64,000 nt of DNA from Thermoplasma sp. Kam2015 (GTDB lineage: Archaea; Thermoplasmatota; Thermoplasmata; Thermoplasmatales; Thermoplasmataceae). Location of the stretch: assembly GCF_003205235.1 (NCBI RefSeq), contig NZ_QJSM01000044.1, positions 1 through 64,000 on the forward strand, given 5' to 3'. Each line of letters begins with the position of its first letter. The first letter of the stretch is position 1. Positions 1-7,884 of the stretch are shown here, in pieces. The notes under the pieces were generated by a model. The model did no database searches and had not been told where the DNA came from. It saw nothing but the letters and a program-made list of their open reading frames with translations. The translations under genes and the position numbers were made by a program.

Positions 1-609
1 ATAATGTATATAAGATACAATATTAATATGGTATAATACCATATCTACCAACGAAAGAATTGAAAATTTCGGTAAGCCTCATTTTTTGACTTTGTTTAAA
101 TACCCTTACCGACATTTTCTTATATAAATAAATTATGTAGCGAAATTATATACATATATCAACTACTAGCCATTAAAAAATTATGAAAAACTCTTTAATT
201 TTATAGCTCTCACGCGCATAAATATGGGTAATGTTTTTATGGATCTTTTCGCTGCCCGCCACTATGCGGTTCAGACCGTAAAAAGGAATCGATATCTTGA
301 TAAAAGGATCGAGGATTCAAGACCATTGACCTTCAACGACCATTCCTAGCTCTCTGCACATCGATCGAACGTAGATCAACGGTACGGGATATCATAAGGA
401 CGCTACCTATGTGATATTATTCTGTCTAATATATCCCAAGGCAAGGAACAAAGCTATGCCACACATATGAGCAAAGTCCTATGAAGGGATGGTAGAATAT
501 GACCACATGGTACAGGGATGGGTGTTTTCCTGGAAAGGAATGAAGCAAATTATGATCCAACATTTTTCTTGGGAAAATTTTTAAATGAATATAGTATGGA
601 ACGGATGGT
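1..609. other. AT-rich stretch without a convincing gene
   Basis: The first 250 bases are very AT-rich with many TA steps and a short palindrome (ggtataatacc, about 29-41). The rest is of ordinary composition. I see no reading frame with the look of a protein, no tRNA and no repeat array. It is the upstream region of the unknown gene that begins at 610. Confidence 0.5.
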
Positions 610-1119
610 ATGTTCGATGACGATTTTTCCAATCTTCCGGAGAAGATCAGGGATATCGTACTGGCTTTAGACGCCGAAGAAAGAGAGATCGATCGCATCC
701 TATCTGAGGTGGAGAATGGTGAAACAGGCGAGATCGACGAAGGTAAATGGGTAAGGCTTTGGATCGATTTTCCATTTCGCCACTGGCCGTTCTGGCCTAT
801 CGCTTCCCGTTTGATCCGATCCGATGTGAACGTGGTTCCAGGGTATTACGGAATAAAAGGCGAGTGTAGCGATACGCTTCTAGTCCTTGTTGAACCGAGG
901 ATTATAGCGTTATATCCATGGGGTTGTGATCTCGAGAGAAGGTTCAGGAGGAGGATGGATGATGCAAGGAATCATCTGAATAGGTGCCCAGGCACCAGAT
1001 ACATTATATTCTGGGCATCAAACTGGGACTTCAGGGCATGGAAAAGGTATGGTGGCAGGTTCTCCAGCAGAACGGTGGTGCTTAAGCCATGGGGGTCCGC
1101 AAAGGCGTTCAGAATATGA
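610..1119 (+). CDS. Unknown protein, paralogue of the gene at 56048-56551
   Basis: A 169-residue protein of no family I recognise. It has an acidic N-terminus (MFDDDF), a Trp/Phe/Pro-rich middle (about residues 50-75), and a C-terminal block with the pattern MDxAxNxxxxCPxxRxIIF followed by W, W, Y and RF. The same pattern occurs in the same order in the 167-residue protein encoded on the other strand at 56048-56551, so the two are distant paralogues. No signal peptide or membrane span is evident, and the many Trp and Arg suggest a soluble, perhaps nucleic-acid- or protein-binding role, but that is a guess. It stands alone among decayed sequence. The ATG at 610 is preferred because the acidic start aligns with that of the paralogue. 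Confidence 0.6.
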   Translation: MFDDDFSNLPEKIRDIVLALDAEEREIDRILSEVENGETGEIDEGKWVRLWIDFPFRHWPFWPIASRLIRSDVNVVPGYYGIKGECSDTLLVLVEPRIIALYPWGCDLERRFRRRMDDARNHLNRCPGTRYIIFWASNWDFRAWKRYGGRFSSRTVVLKPWGSAKAFRI

Positions 1120-1396
1120 CGCAGTCATTCGCAAGGACCGATCGGGAGCATGCGTGATGCGTTTATCCCATTTCTTCGATAATTTCCGTCCTGTCATCAC
1201 ATTTACCGTATGCCTTGGCATCGGAGTCGCAGAAGAGGTTGACGGGATTCCGATTGCCGGCCGATGGATAGTGCAAGATCCGCTACGACGTATCCATAAA
1301 TGAATCCGAAGTGAATACCGGTGGATAGAAGGAATTATGGACATGCCACATATCCTAAGATGCAAAAAATAAATTTATTTAAAAAAGGACTCCCTT
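1120..1396. other. Gap without a supported gene
   Basis: Short open frames exist on both strands but none resembles a protein family. The region lies between the unknown gene and the zinc-finger remnant and looks like decaying sequence. Confidence 0.4.
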
Positions 1397-1579
1397 TTAA
1401 TGCATATGGTGCTGTTTGATGTGCTGCTCAAATTCCTGCTGCGTATCAAAACTAATGTTGCACTCCTTGCAGAGGTATTTTTCACTCGATGATGCCTGCT
1501 CGTCGCCCATATGCATCTTTGCATGATCCATCAGTTCTTCCTTGCTTTCGAATCCCATTCCACACCGATCGCATACGTA
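1397..1579 (-). pseudogene. Two-finger C2H2 zinc-finger protein, start lost
   Basis: Read on the minus strand, this open frame encodes two classical C2H2 fingers. Finger 1 has the Cys pair in YVCDRCGMGF and the His pair in HAKMH; finger 2 has CKEC and HIKQH, ending HHMH before the TAA at 1397-1399. The frame is closed by a TAA at 1580-1582, directly before finger 1, with no start codon between that stop and the first Cys pair. The first in-frame ATG (1558) lies after the Cys pair and would yield a protein with one and a half fingers. So either the 5' part has been lost by frameshift or nonsense mutation, or a non-standard start is used. Small C2H2 proteins are known in archaea as DNA-binding proteins. 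Finger identification is direct; the pseudogene call is inference. Confidence 0.6.
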
Positions 1580-1858
1580 TTAGGACATTACTGCCAAATA
1601 ATCATGGACGGTGTATACTTAACCGTTTGCGGATAACGGCTGAATGGAAACGATGGGACATTCTAAAATGAATCCGTGGGTAGGGATTGGATCCACGACC
1701 AGAAATGGTCACTTTGCTTGTCTTCAATCCTGTCTCCTTGACTTCAACGGTTGACGGGAAAGACTTCTTAACCCTAGACCCTTATCATATCGATGAAGAT
1801 AAATAGCGAATGGTGTTCTTTGTTCAGCATGGGGAGGACGGAACATAAAGATTCGGCC

Positions 1859-2230
1859 ATGACCCTTCAGATAGTCGCCTATTCTGATGGTAAATCCTAT
1901 GACGGCATTAGAGCTGGCATAAGGCAATTGCCGGTGGATAAGATCGTTATACTGCATGAAGAGACTCGTTATTTATCCGCAGGATCAGATCAAATACCTT
2001 TTAGCGTATTCACAAAGCAATTATCTGATACGCTAGGGATAGACGTAGAGGAGACGAAGATCAAATCCCAGGACCTGAATGATGTATTTACTGCGGTAAG
2101 GAATGTCATAAGGAACAACGAAGGCGCCTTCGCCAATGTCCACATGAACGTTTCAGCCGCTTCGAAACTACTGGCATGCACACCAATATCTGCAGGTTTC
2201 ATTTGGAATCCAGATGTTTTATATATATGA
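1859..2230 (+). CDS. CARF-domain half of a split CARF-winged-helix regulator
   Basis: About 123 residues from the ATG at 1859 (upstream in-frame ATGs at 1793 and 1829 are possible). It has the Rossmann-like CARF layout: beta strand TLQIVAYSD, a helix, strand KIVILHEET, and the late element VSAASKLLACTPISAGFIW, which corresponds to the ligand-side loop and helix of CARF proteins. CARF domains bind cyclic oligoadenylate or related ligands. The frame ends at TGA 2228-2230 just where the CARF domain should pass into a linker, and the next frame (2214-2516) continues with the linker and a winged helix. In related regulators (Csa3-like, DUF6293-like) both parts are one chain. The break lies in a (TA)n run. 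Translation of both parts with overlap, phase variation or mutation are all possible. The Csx1-like gene follows downstream in the same direction. Confidence 0.6.
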   Translation: MTLQIVAYSDGKSYDGIRAGIRQLPVDKIVILHEETRYLSAGSDQIPFSVFTKQLSDTLGIDVEETKIKSQDLNDVFTAVRNVIRNNEGAFANVHMNVSAASKLLACTPISAGFIWNPDVLYI

Positions 2231-2516
2231 TGGTGAAATCAAAAGGTTTCCCATGTTAAAATTGGGATACAATGGGATACTCTCTGAGACAAAGATCGCC
2301 ATCCTTCGCGACCTAGCAAAAGCTGGCGGAAAGGTCAGCAGTCTCGAGTCCCTTTCGGATCTTACCGGTATCGATAAGACATTATTGAGCGAGCATATTA
2401 ACGGATCGGAGGATTCCCGAGGACTCGTTGAACTCGGGCTTGTTGAGGTTAATAGGTATTCTAGGGGAAGGCTGCAGATAGAGATCACAGCCCTCGGTAA
2501 CATCGTATTGTTATGA
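2214..2516 (+). CDS. Winged-helix half of the split CARF regulator
   Basis: A 100-residue product whose first residues (YIYDGEIKRFP) continue the CARF reading and whose residues 25-100 form a winged helix-turn-helix: helix LSETKIAILRDLAK, helix SLESLSDLTG, recognition helix DKTLLSEHING, then a wing (GLVEVN...GRLQIEIT). This is the MarR/ArsR-like arrangement found C-terminal to CARF in Csa3-type regulators. Its ATG at 2214 overlaps the end of the CARF frame by 17 bases in the +1 frame, so it may be made as a separate, translationally coupled subunit, or the pair is a single gene broken by loss of one TA unit in the run at about 2218-2227. Likely target: its own promoter or that of the adjacent Csx1-like gene (inference). 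Confidence 0.55.
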   Translation: MFYIYDGEIKRFPMLKLGYNGILSETKIAILRDLAKAGGKVSSLESLSDLTGIDKTLLSEHINGSEDSRGLVELGLVEVNRYSRGRLQIEITALGNIVLL

Positions 2517-3048
2517 TGGATACTTTCAAGAACCAATAGGATCCCTTCGATACCAAATAACGTATTAAATCAAATTTGTCGTTTATCCTGACGTTTGCCG
2601 CTTAAGGGCTGTCGTACTCTATTTCATACCTAGTCTTCTAATACTTGAAATGCTTGTAAATTTCTTTACATTTTATTCCGCAGTTTCTAAACGATATCCA
2701 AACGTCTTGGTACTTGAGTGAAAACGCTGAAATCTGAATTCACGTGCGTGGATGCCGCTGCATCGGGATCGTCTTGATGCAAAGGCAGATACCTATCCGC
2801 TGAAGGCTGGCCCTAAGCTTTAACGAGAGGAAGCTGACAGAACGAATCATCCTTTTTAGTGGATGATTTCCATGTCCATGACTGTTCCGCTTTTCTTTTG
2901 ATACGTTCAACGAATATCGATCAAGAAATCCAGTATATTATGTGGTATGTTTGATAATACACCTATCCGATCATCCATACGCGAAACCTATCAGATGGGG
3001 GCCTATTTTTTATCCTGCATTTTTAGAAAAACAAAGTATCTACAAAAT
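2517..3048. other. Intergenic region with a short hairpin
   Basis: About 530 bases between the split CARF regulator and the Csx1-like gene. I find no coding frame and no regularly spaced repeats, hence no CRISPR array. The only clear structure is an inverted repeat, aatcatcc at 2845-2852 and ggatgatt at 2861-2868, with an 8-base loop. Confidence 0.5.
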
Positions 3049-3060
3049 CTTATAAATAAT
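3049..3060 (+). promoter_or_regulatory. TATA box of the Csx1-like gene
   Basis: The sequence cttataaataat lies 17-28 bases before the ATG at 3077, the distance expected for a leaderless archaeal transcript. It argues for the start at 3077 rather than at 3059. Confidence 0.55.
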
Positions 3061-3076
3061 GATATATTTTACAAGT

Positions 3077-4318
3077 ATGGAAGAAAAGAAGATACTCTTC
3101 TCCACTTGGGGCATGCCAGCGCAATGGAAGGACATAACATACACATACGATGAGATGAGCGTTCATGCTTGTACAACGCTAAAGCTCCTTTCAAAGAAAT
3201 ATGATAGAGTCATACTCTTCGTTCTCGACAGTATCGCAGATTTTAATGGAGTATCGAACTCGTCTCAATGTGGGACTTGTTATTCCCAATCCTTCAAAGA
3301 TTTCATCTACTCAGGCAGCTATAGCGATGTGATCTCTTCGATAGAGGAGCGGACTAAGAAAATGTTGGCCTGCCTTGGCATAGAGGATGCAGAGGTAATA
3401 GTGCTTCCTGCCAAGGGCAAGCCCGGCGGCAGGATGCAGTTCAATGGTGATGTCAAAGATTATCTATCGATTGCCCTGCTCTCATCCTATATCCGGATCA
3501 AAGAGGATCTCAGAAGCGCTTCGCAGATCGGCCTTGACATAACGCATGGTATAAACTTCTTGCCTACGCTGACCTTTCAGGCGGTGATGACCCTGATGTA
3601 TGCGGCCCTGATATCTGGGAATAACGAAAAAATATGGTTCAAGGTCTATAATTCAGATCCGGCAACCCCACTTGTAAATAACGTGGCCATAAACGTGATG
3701 TATGAGAGGGAGGTCTCCCATATATGCGTAGAAGGAAAGAATGTGGAAAGAGCTATCCGTACTAAAGGCGAGAAGTTCTCTGATTTATCGAGGCATTTCA
3801 ATATGGTGTACTCCAATGAAGTATATCCCCTCATCTCCACCCTCCTCAATCCTTTCCCGCTTGCAGCTGCTAAACTGTCCTCTATATCAAAGATTGATGT
3901 TCAATGGATGTTGAATGGGTGGATAGAGAGCTCCAGCATCGATCTCGGATCGGTGTTCCATGATATCCATTACGATCCCGTAGCAATCGAGCAGGCGGTT
4001 ATCGCAGACGCTTTTTTAAATAGAATGCGCGAATTCAACTGCGGGGATTGCTGCGACATTAATTTGATTGATAAAATTACGAAAGAAATATATAAAAAGG
4101 TATCACTCGAAAATTATTACATTCTAGAGCAGGAGATATCAGACATTAGAAGAAAAGCAAGCGATTATCAATGCGGTCCATGCAAACCTAATAAAAGGAT
4201 AATGGTAGCACACGGTGGCTTTCAGAAAGAATGTGTTGAGGTACAAAATGATCATGTGAAGTATTGTAATTGGGATAAAATATTCGAGTTCATCAAAACG
4301 TTCGAACGCCCTCGATGA
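3077..4318 (+). CDS. csx1: Csx1-family CARF-HEPN ribonuclease (DxTHG protein)
   Basis: 413 residues from ATG 3077. The N-terminal half is a CARF domain: it opens with a beta strand (KKILFSTWG) and carries the family signature DxTHG as DITHG at residues 154-158. The C-terminal half is helical and ends with a HEPN motif of the RX4H type (R374 to H379, in RIMVAHGGF), matching the catalytic motif of Csx1/Csm6 nucleases. In type III CRISPR immunity such proteins are switched on by cyclic oligoadenylate made by Cas10 and then cut RNA without sequence choice. Three CxxC pairs (SQCGTCYS, FNCGDCCD, YQCGPCKP) are unusual and could bind metal or form disulfides. No Cas10, effector or repeat array is present within 60 kb downstream, so in this window it is an orphan beside a CARF regulator. 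Family assignment is firm; activity is inferred. Confidence 0.85.
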   Translation: MEEKKILFSTWGMPAQWKDITYTYDEMSVHACTTLKLLSKKYDRVILFVLDSIADFNGVSNSSQCGTCYSQSFKDFIYSGSYSDVISSIEERTKKMLACLGIEDAEVIVLPAKGKPGGRMQFNGDVKDYLSIALLSSYIRIKEDLRSASQIGLDITHGINFLPTLTFQAVMTLMYAALISGNNEKIWFKVYNSDPATPLVNNVAINVMYEREVSHICVEGKNVERAIRTKGEKFSDLSRHFNMVYSNEVYPLISTLLNPFPLAAAKLSSISKIDVQWMLNGWIESSSIDLGSVFHDIHYDPVAIEQAVIADAFLNRMREFNCGDCCDINLIDKITKEIYKKVSLENYYILEQEISDIRRKASDYQCGPCKPNKRIMVAHGGFQKECVEVQNDHVKYCNWDKIFEFIKTFERPR

Positions 4319-4409
4319 TATTTTTCCTTCCTTACCTGTATACGGCGATTTTTGTCATAGATTTCCTTCGTATGCAAATCATTAATATTTTTATTCACAT
4401 ATCGAAGAT

Positions 4410-6179
4410 ATGTGGAAAAAATTCCACCTCTCCTCCCTCCCCTATTTTGAAAAATGGTTTATCATGGGCATAATCATAGGGATAATATCCGGCCTGGGTG
4501 CACTTGCTTTCTACTTTGCCATACGTTTGTTCGAATATCTATTCCTGGCGAGGTTCGTTGGCGTATCGGTACCAAGGCCGCTTGGAGAGGGCGGTTCCCT
4601 TGTCTTCCTCTATCACGTCCGCTACTTCTACCTTATACCGGTCTCAATTGCCCTTGGCGGGCTCTTCTCCGGCTTGATCGTCTACACATTCGCACCTGAG
4701 GCGGAGGGGCACGGTACAGATGCTGCGATAAGGGCCTTCCACAACGATCAGGGTAAGATAAGGCGCAGGATACCGCTAGTGAAGACGATCGCCTCGGCCA
4801 TAACGATCGGTTCAGGCGGAAGCGCAGGCAGGGAGGGCCCAACGGCGCAGATCGCTGCTGGCCTCGGATCCATGATCGCGGATCTCTTAGGCCTGAGCGA
4901 TACGGACAGGCGAATTGCGGTGGCCGTGGGCATCGGTTCCGGCATAGGGACGATATTCAAGACGCCCATAGGGGGGACGATGCTCGGCGCCGAGATACTT
5001 TACAAGAGGGATCTTGAGACGCAGGCCATATACCCATCGCTGGTCGCGAATGCCATAGGCTATTCCATCTTCGCATCTGTCGTCGGCTTTGAACCCATCT
5101 TCGGATACTACACCGGATCCTTTGACGTGGCAAGAATACCATATTACGCCATATTGGGCGTGATATCTGGACTATTCGCCATATTCTATGTCCGCTTCTT
5201 CTACTTCACTGTTTCTCTTTTCAAGAAAATGCGCATAAGCAACTACTTCAAGCCAGTCATAGGAGGAGCAGTCACAGGACTCATAGCGCTCGTATTTCCA
5301 GAGGTCATGTCCACTGGATACGGCTGGGTGGATCTGCTCATGTTCCAGAAGTTCCAGTATTTTCCCACTTTCGGCATTCCGATCATACTGCTGCTAATAG
5401 CCCTGCCCTTCATCAAGGTGTTCGCCACATCCTTCACCGTGGGCTCTGGCGGAAGCGGAGGTGTCTATGCCCCGGGCATATTCATAGGCGCCTCGCTCGG
5501 CGCAGTCACAGGGATCGCCTTCCACTATGCGACCCCAACGCTTGTGCCCATAATAACGCCCTTCGTCATCGTTGGCATGATATCATTCTTCGGAGCAGCT
5601 GGCAAAGTACCGCTTTCCGTTATACTGATGATCGTGGAGATGACGGGCAGCCTCCAGCTCCTCCCCGCAGCCATGATCGCCGTCTTCATATCCTACCTGG
5701 TCTCAGGAAAATACACGATATACCACAACCAGGTGGAGGATAGGAGGAGCTCCCCAGCGCATTTTGGAGAGTTCAACACACCAGTGCTTCTTGACATCAA
5801 GCTTGACGAGGTTACGTGCGGCGACATAAGCATAACGGACGATACAGACGTCGAAGAGGCGAAGAGAATAATGGATGAAAATAGCATATCAGCTGTTCCA
5901 GTCGTAGTCTATAAACGCCTCATCGGCGCGGTGTACCTCTTCGACATAGCGGAGATAACCAGCGGCACCGTTAAGGATTACATAAGGAGGGGCATAACGT
6001 ACCTCAGGTCGTCCAACAACGCCGAGGAGGCGTGGGAGGTCATGATGAGGAATAAGACGACCTGGTGCCCAATAGTGGACAACGGCGAGTTTAAAGGCAT
6101 CGTCACGCTCAAGTCCATACTTGACGCCTACCAGAAGAAGGTCATGGCAGCCAAGGATACGTCCGTATCCTTTGAGTGA
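4410..6179 (+). CDS. ClC-type chloride channel/antiporter with CBS domains
   Basis: A 589-residue membrane protein with 10 or more hydrophobic helices over residues 15-450, the ClC filter motif GSGGSAGREGP at 134-144 (including the gating Glu of GREGP), a second Gly-rich motif GSGGSGGVYAPG at about 345-356, and GAEIL near residue 194 at the place of the internal proton Glu of ClC antiporters. Residues about 460-580 are a pair of CBS domains (TVDEA-like VEEAKRIM, then EEAWEVMM), which in this family bind adenine nucleotides and gate transport. Retention of both glutamates suggests a Cl-/H+ exchanger rather than a channel, perhaps for pH homeostasis in acid. It is a single gene, with its start 90 bases after the Csx1 stop. 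Confidence 0.92.
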   Translation: MWKKFHLSSLPYFEKWFIMGIIIGIISGLGALAFYFAIRLFEYLFLARFVGVSVPRPLGEGGSLVFLYHVRYFYLIPVSIALGGLFSGLIVYTFAPEAEGHGTDAAIRAFHNDQGKIRRRIPLVKTIASAITIGSGGSAGREGPTAQIAAGLGSMIADLLGLSDTDRRIAVAVGIGSGIGTIFKTPIGGTMLGAEILYKRDLETQAIYPSLVANAIGYSIFASVVGFEPIFGYYTGSFDVARIPYYAILGVISGLFAIFYVRFFYFTVSLFKKMRISNYFKPVIGGAVTGLIALVFPEVMSTGYGWVDLLMFQKFQYFPTFGIPIILLLIALPFIKVFATSFTVGSGGSGGVYAPGIFIGASLGAVTGIAFHYATPTLVPIITPFVIVGMISFFGAAGKVPLSVILMIVEMTGSLQLLPAAMIAVFISYLVSGKYTIYHNQVEDRRSSPAHFGEFNTPVLLDIKLDEVTCGDISITDDTDVEEAKRIMDENSISAVPVVVYKRLIGAVYLFDIAEITSGTVKDYIRRGITYLRSSNNAEEAWEVMMRNKTTWCPIVDNGEFKGIVTLKSILDAYQKKVMAAKDTSVSFE

Positions 6180-6268
6180 GATAGCGTTAATGCAATCATG
6201 TGGAAGCTTTCATGCGCTAAATTTTTCATGAATATGATAAAATAATCATTATAAGGTAAAAATGGATT

Positions 6269-7444
6269 ATGCTGTGTATGACTAAGAACATAGTGATAAT
6301 TGGCGCAGGGGCCGGCGGCGGCATTTCGCTGAGCCAGCTGAGGCATGCGCTTAAGGACGAAGACGTCAAGATCACGCTGATCGATAAGATCGGAAGAACT
6401 GATTTCCAACCCTCATACGTTTTCCTTGCACTTGGAGAAAAACGCACGAATGATATATTCAGGGACATGTCGTCCCTGAACACCGATCGGATAAAGACTG
6501 TTAAGGATGAGGTCGTCGAGGTTGATGCAGCCAACAGGGTTGTCAAGACGACAAAGGGCAGCTACCAGTACGACTACCTCATAATGTCGCCCGGGCCGAA
6601 GATCGAAAACGCTGCCCTCAAGGGTCATGAGGCAACGCACAGCGTCTGGACCATGGAAGATTCCATCCGGCTCAGGGACAGCATAAGGGAGTTCAAGGGT
6701 GGAAAAATACTCATAAGCGTGTCGACACAGTGGTACAAATGCCCACCCGTTCCCTGGGAGATGGCACTACTTTTGGACGATTACTTCAAGAGAAAGGGGA
6801 TGAGGGATAAGGTGGATATAACCGTTGCACATCCAGTCTCGAAGCCCATGGAGATGTACGGGCCTGGGCTATCTAATCCTTTCTCCGCCATCCTAGAGGA
6901 GAGGAACATTCACGGCATATATGGCCAGATGGTGTCATCCGTGGATGCTGAGAAGGAGGAGGCCGTGCTGAGCAAGGGCGAGGGCTTCAAGTTCGATCTT
7001 GCCATAGTCGCGCCTCCGCACCTGCCGCCGGATTTCATAAAGAACAACGACGATCTCCGTTCGCAGAGTGGCTGGGCTGCCACTAACCTTAGGGACTTCA
7101 GGAATCCAAAGTACAGCGAGATCTTCGCCATAGGCGATGTCATCGCACCCACGATACAGATAGGCATGGCCGGCGTTCTAGCCCATTTCCAGGCTGATAC
7201 CGCCTCATCTGCCATAGCCGAGGAGATCGCAGGTTATCCATTCATAGATTACAACAAGGTGGCTGTGTGCATAATAGCTACAGGCGGATCAGGCATATTC
7301 TCGTACTGCGACCTGTCCAAAAAGATGGCGGATCCGAGTACCAAGTTTCCGGAATGCAGGATGATAGGCAACGATCCGCTGTTTCGCTTTGCCCATGACC
7401 TTTATGAGGTAAACTTCCTATCGTCGATATACGGGAGCAGGTGA
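6269..7444 (+). CDS. sqr: Sulfide:quinone oxidoreductase-like flavoprotein
   Basis: 391 residues; FAD-binding GAGAGGG motif close to the N-terminus in IVIIGAGAGGG, a second dinucleotide region with EIFAIGDVIAP near residue 290, and two Cys typical of SQR-type enzymes, in KCPPVPWE (about residue 155) and VAVCIIATG (about 332). SQR-type proteins are membrane-bound and pass electrons from sulfide to quinone; the Cys pair carries the sulfur chain. The next gene encodes the DUF1641 protein that commonly accompanies SQR in archaea and overlaps the stop by 4 bases, supporting the call. The start could also be the ATG at 6278 (MTKN). Other SQR-fold enzymes (type II NADH dehydrogenase, flavocytochrome c) are less likely because of the CPP motif. 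Confidence 0.85.
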   Translation: MLCMTKNIVIIGAGAGGGISLSQLRHALKDEDVKITLIDKIGRTDFQPSYVFLALGEKRTNDIFRDMSSLNTDRIKTVKDEVVEVDAANRVVKTTKGSYQYDYLIMSPGPKIENAALKGHEATHSVWTMEDSIRLRDSIREFKGGKILISVSTQWYKCPPVPWEMALLLDDYFKRKGMRDKVDITVAHPVSKPMEMYGPGLSNPFSAILEERNIHGIYGQMVSSVDAEKEEAVLSKGEGFKFDLAIVAPPHLPPDFIKNNDDLRSQSGWAATNLRDFRNPKYSEIFAIGDVIAPTIQIGMAGVLAHFQADTASSAIAEEIAGYPFIDYNKVAVCIIATGGSGIFSYCDLSKKMADPSTKFPECRMIGNDPLFRFAHDLYEVNFLSSIYGSR

Positions 7445-7857
7445 TTGCGATGTCTGATGATGATATGAAGAAGATTGCGGAAACGATACAGGATCTCATG
7501 CCAACGATAGAACTCCTGAAGAGCATGCAGGAAAGCGGCCTTACTGAAACGCTTTCCTACCTCGTCGAGAATTTCAACGTGATATTCAACTACACGACAA
7601 AGATGGAATTATACGATCTGATAACTGCAGCCAGGAAGCTGGCAAAGGTCATAGAGCCCTTATCAAGGTTGGACGACGGCGAACTTGAACCGCTAGCAGA
7701 TGTGGTAGCGTCCCTTCCGGACATAATCGAAGAGGCCAGGAAGGGGGCAAAGGAGAGGAAGACAGGCATCATGGATCTTCTCAAGACTATGAGATCCGAG
7801 GACTTCGTCTTCCTGATGCTGATCGCCATGGCCATATCTGAAAGGATGAGGAAGTAG
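7441..7857 (+). CDS. DUF1641 protein, partner of sulfide:quinone oxidoreductase
   Basis: A 138-residue helical acidic protein starting at GTG 7441 (alternatively ATG 7450). It belongs to the DUF1641 type by its size, its opening helices (KKIAETIQDLMPTIELL) and its position directly after an SQR gene. Stop and start overlap (gtga), so translation is coupled to that of SQR. The C-terminus contains a hydrophobic helix (DFVFLMLIAMAI) that could dock on the membrane or on SQR. Its biochemical role is not known; association with SQR is from genome context. Confidence 0.75.
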   Translation: MIAMSDDDMKKIAETIQDLMPTIELLKSMQESGLTETLSYLVENFNVIFNYTTKMELYDLITAARKLAKVIEPLSRLDDGELEPLADVVASLPDIIEEARKGAKERKTGIMDLLKTMRSEDFVFLMLIAMAISERMRK

Positions 7858-7884
7858 AGAACGTAACGAAGCTTCCGGATCCGC

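Noticed and set aside
1049-1303. 84-residue plus-strand frame overlapping the first gene
   Set aside because: Overlaps the better supported gene 610-1119 and has no recognisable motif.
2517-3048. CRISPR array near the Csx1-like gene
   Set aside because: No regularly spaced repeats of 24-37 bases here or elsewhere in the window.
2947-3153. 68-residue frame overlapping the start of the Csx1-like gene
   Set aside because: Frame-shifted overlap with the strong Csx1 frame and interrupted by its TATA box.
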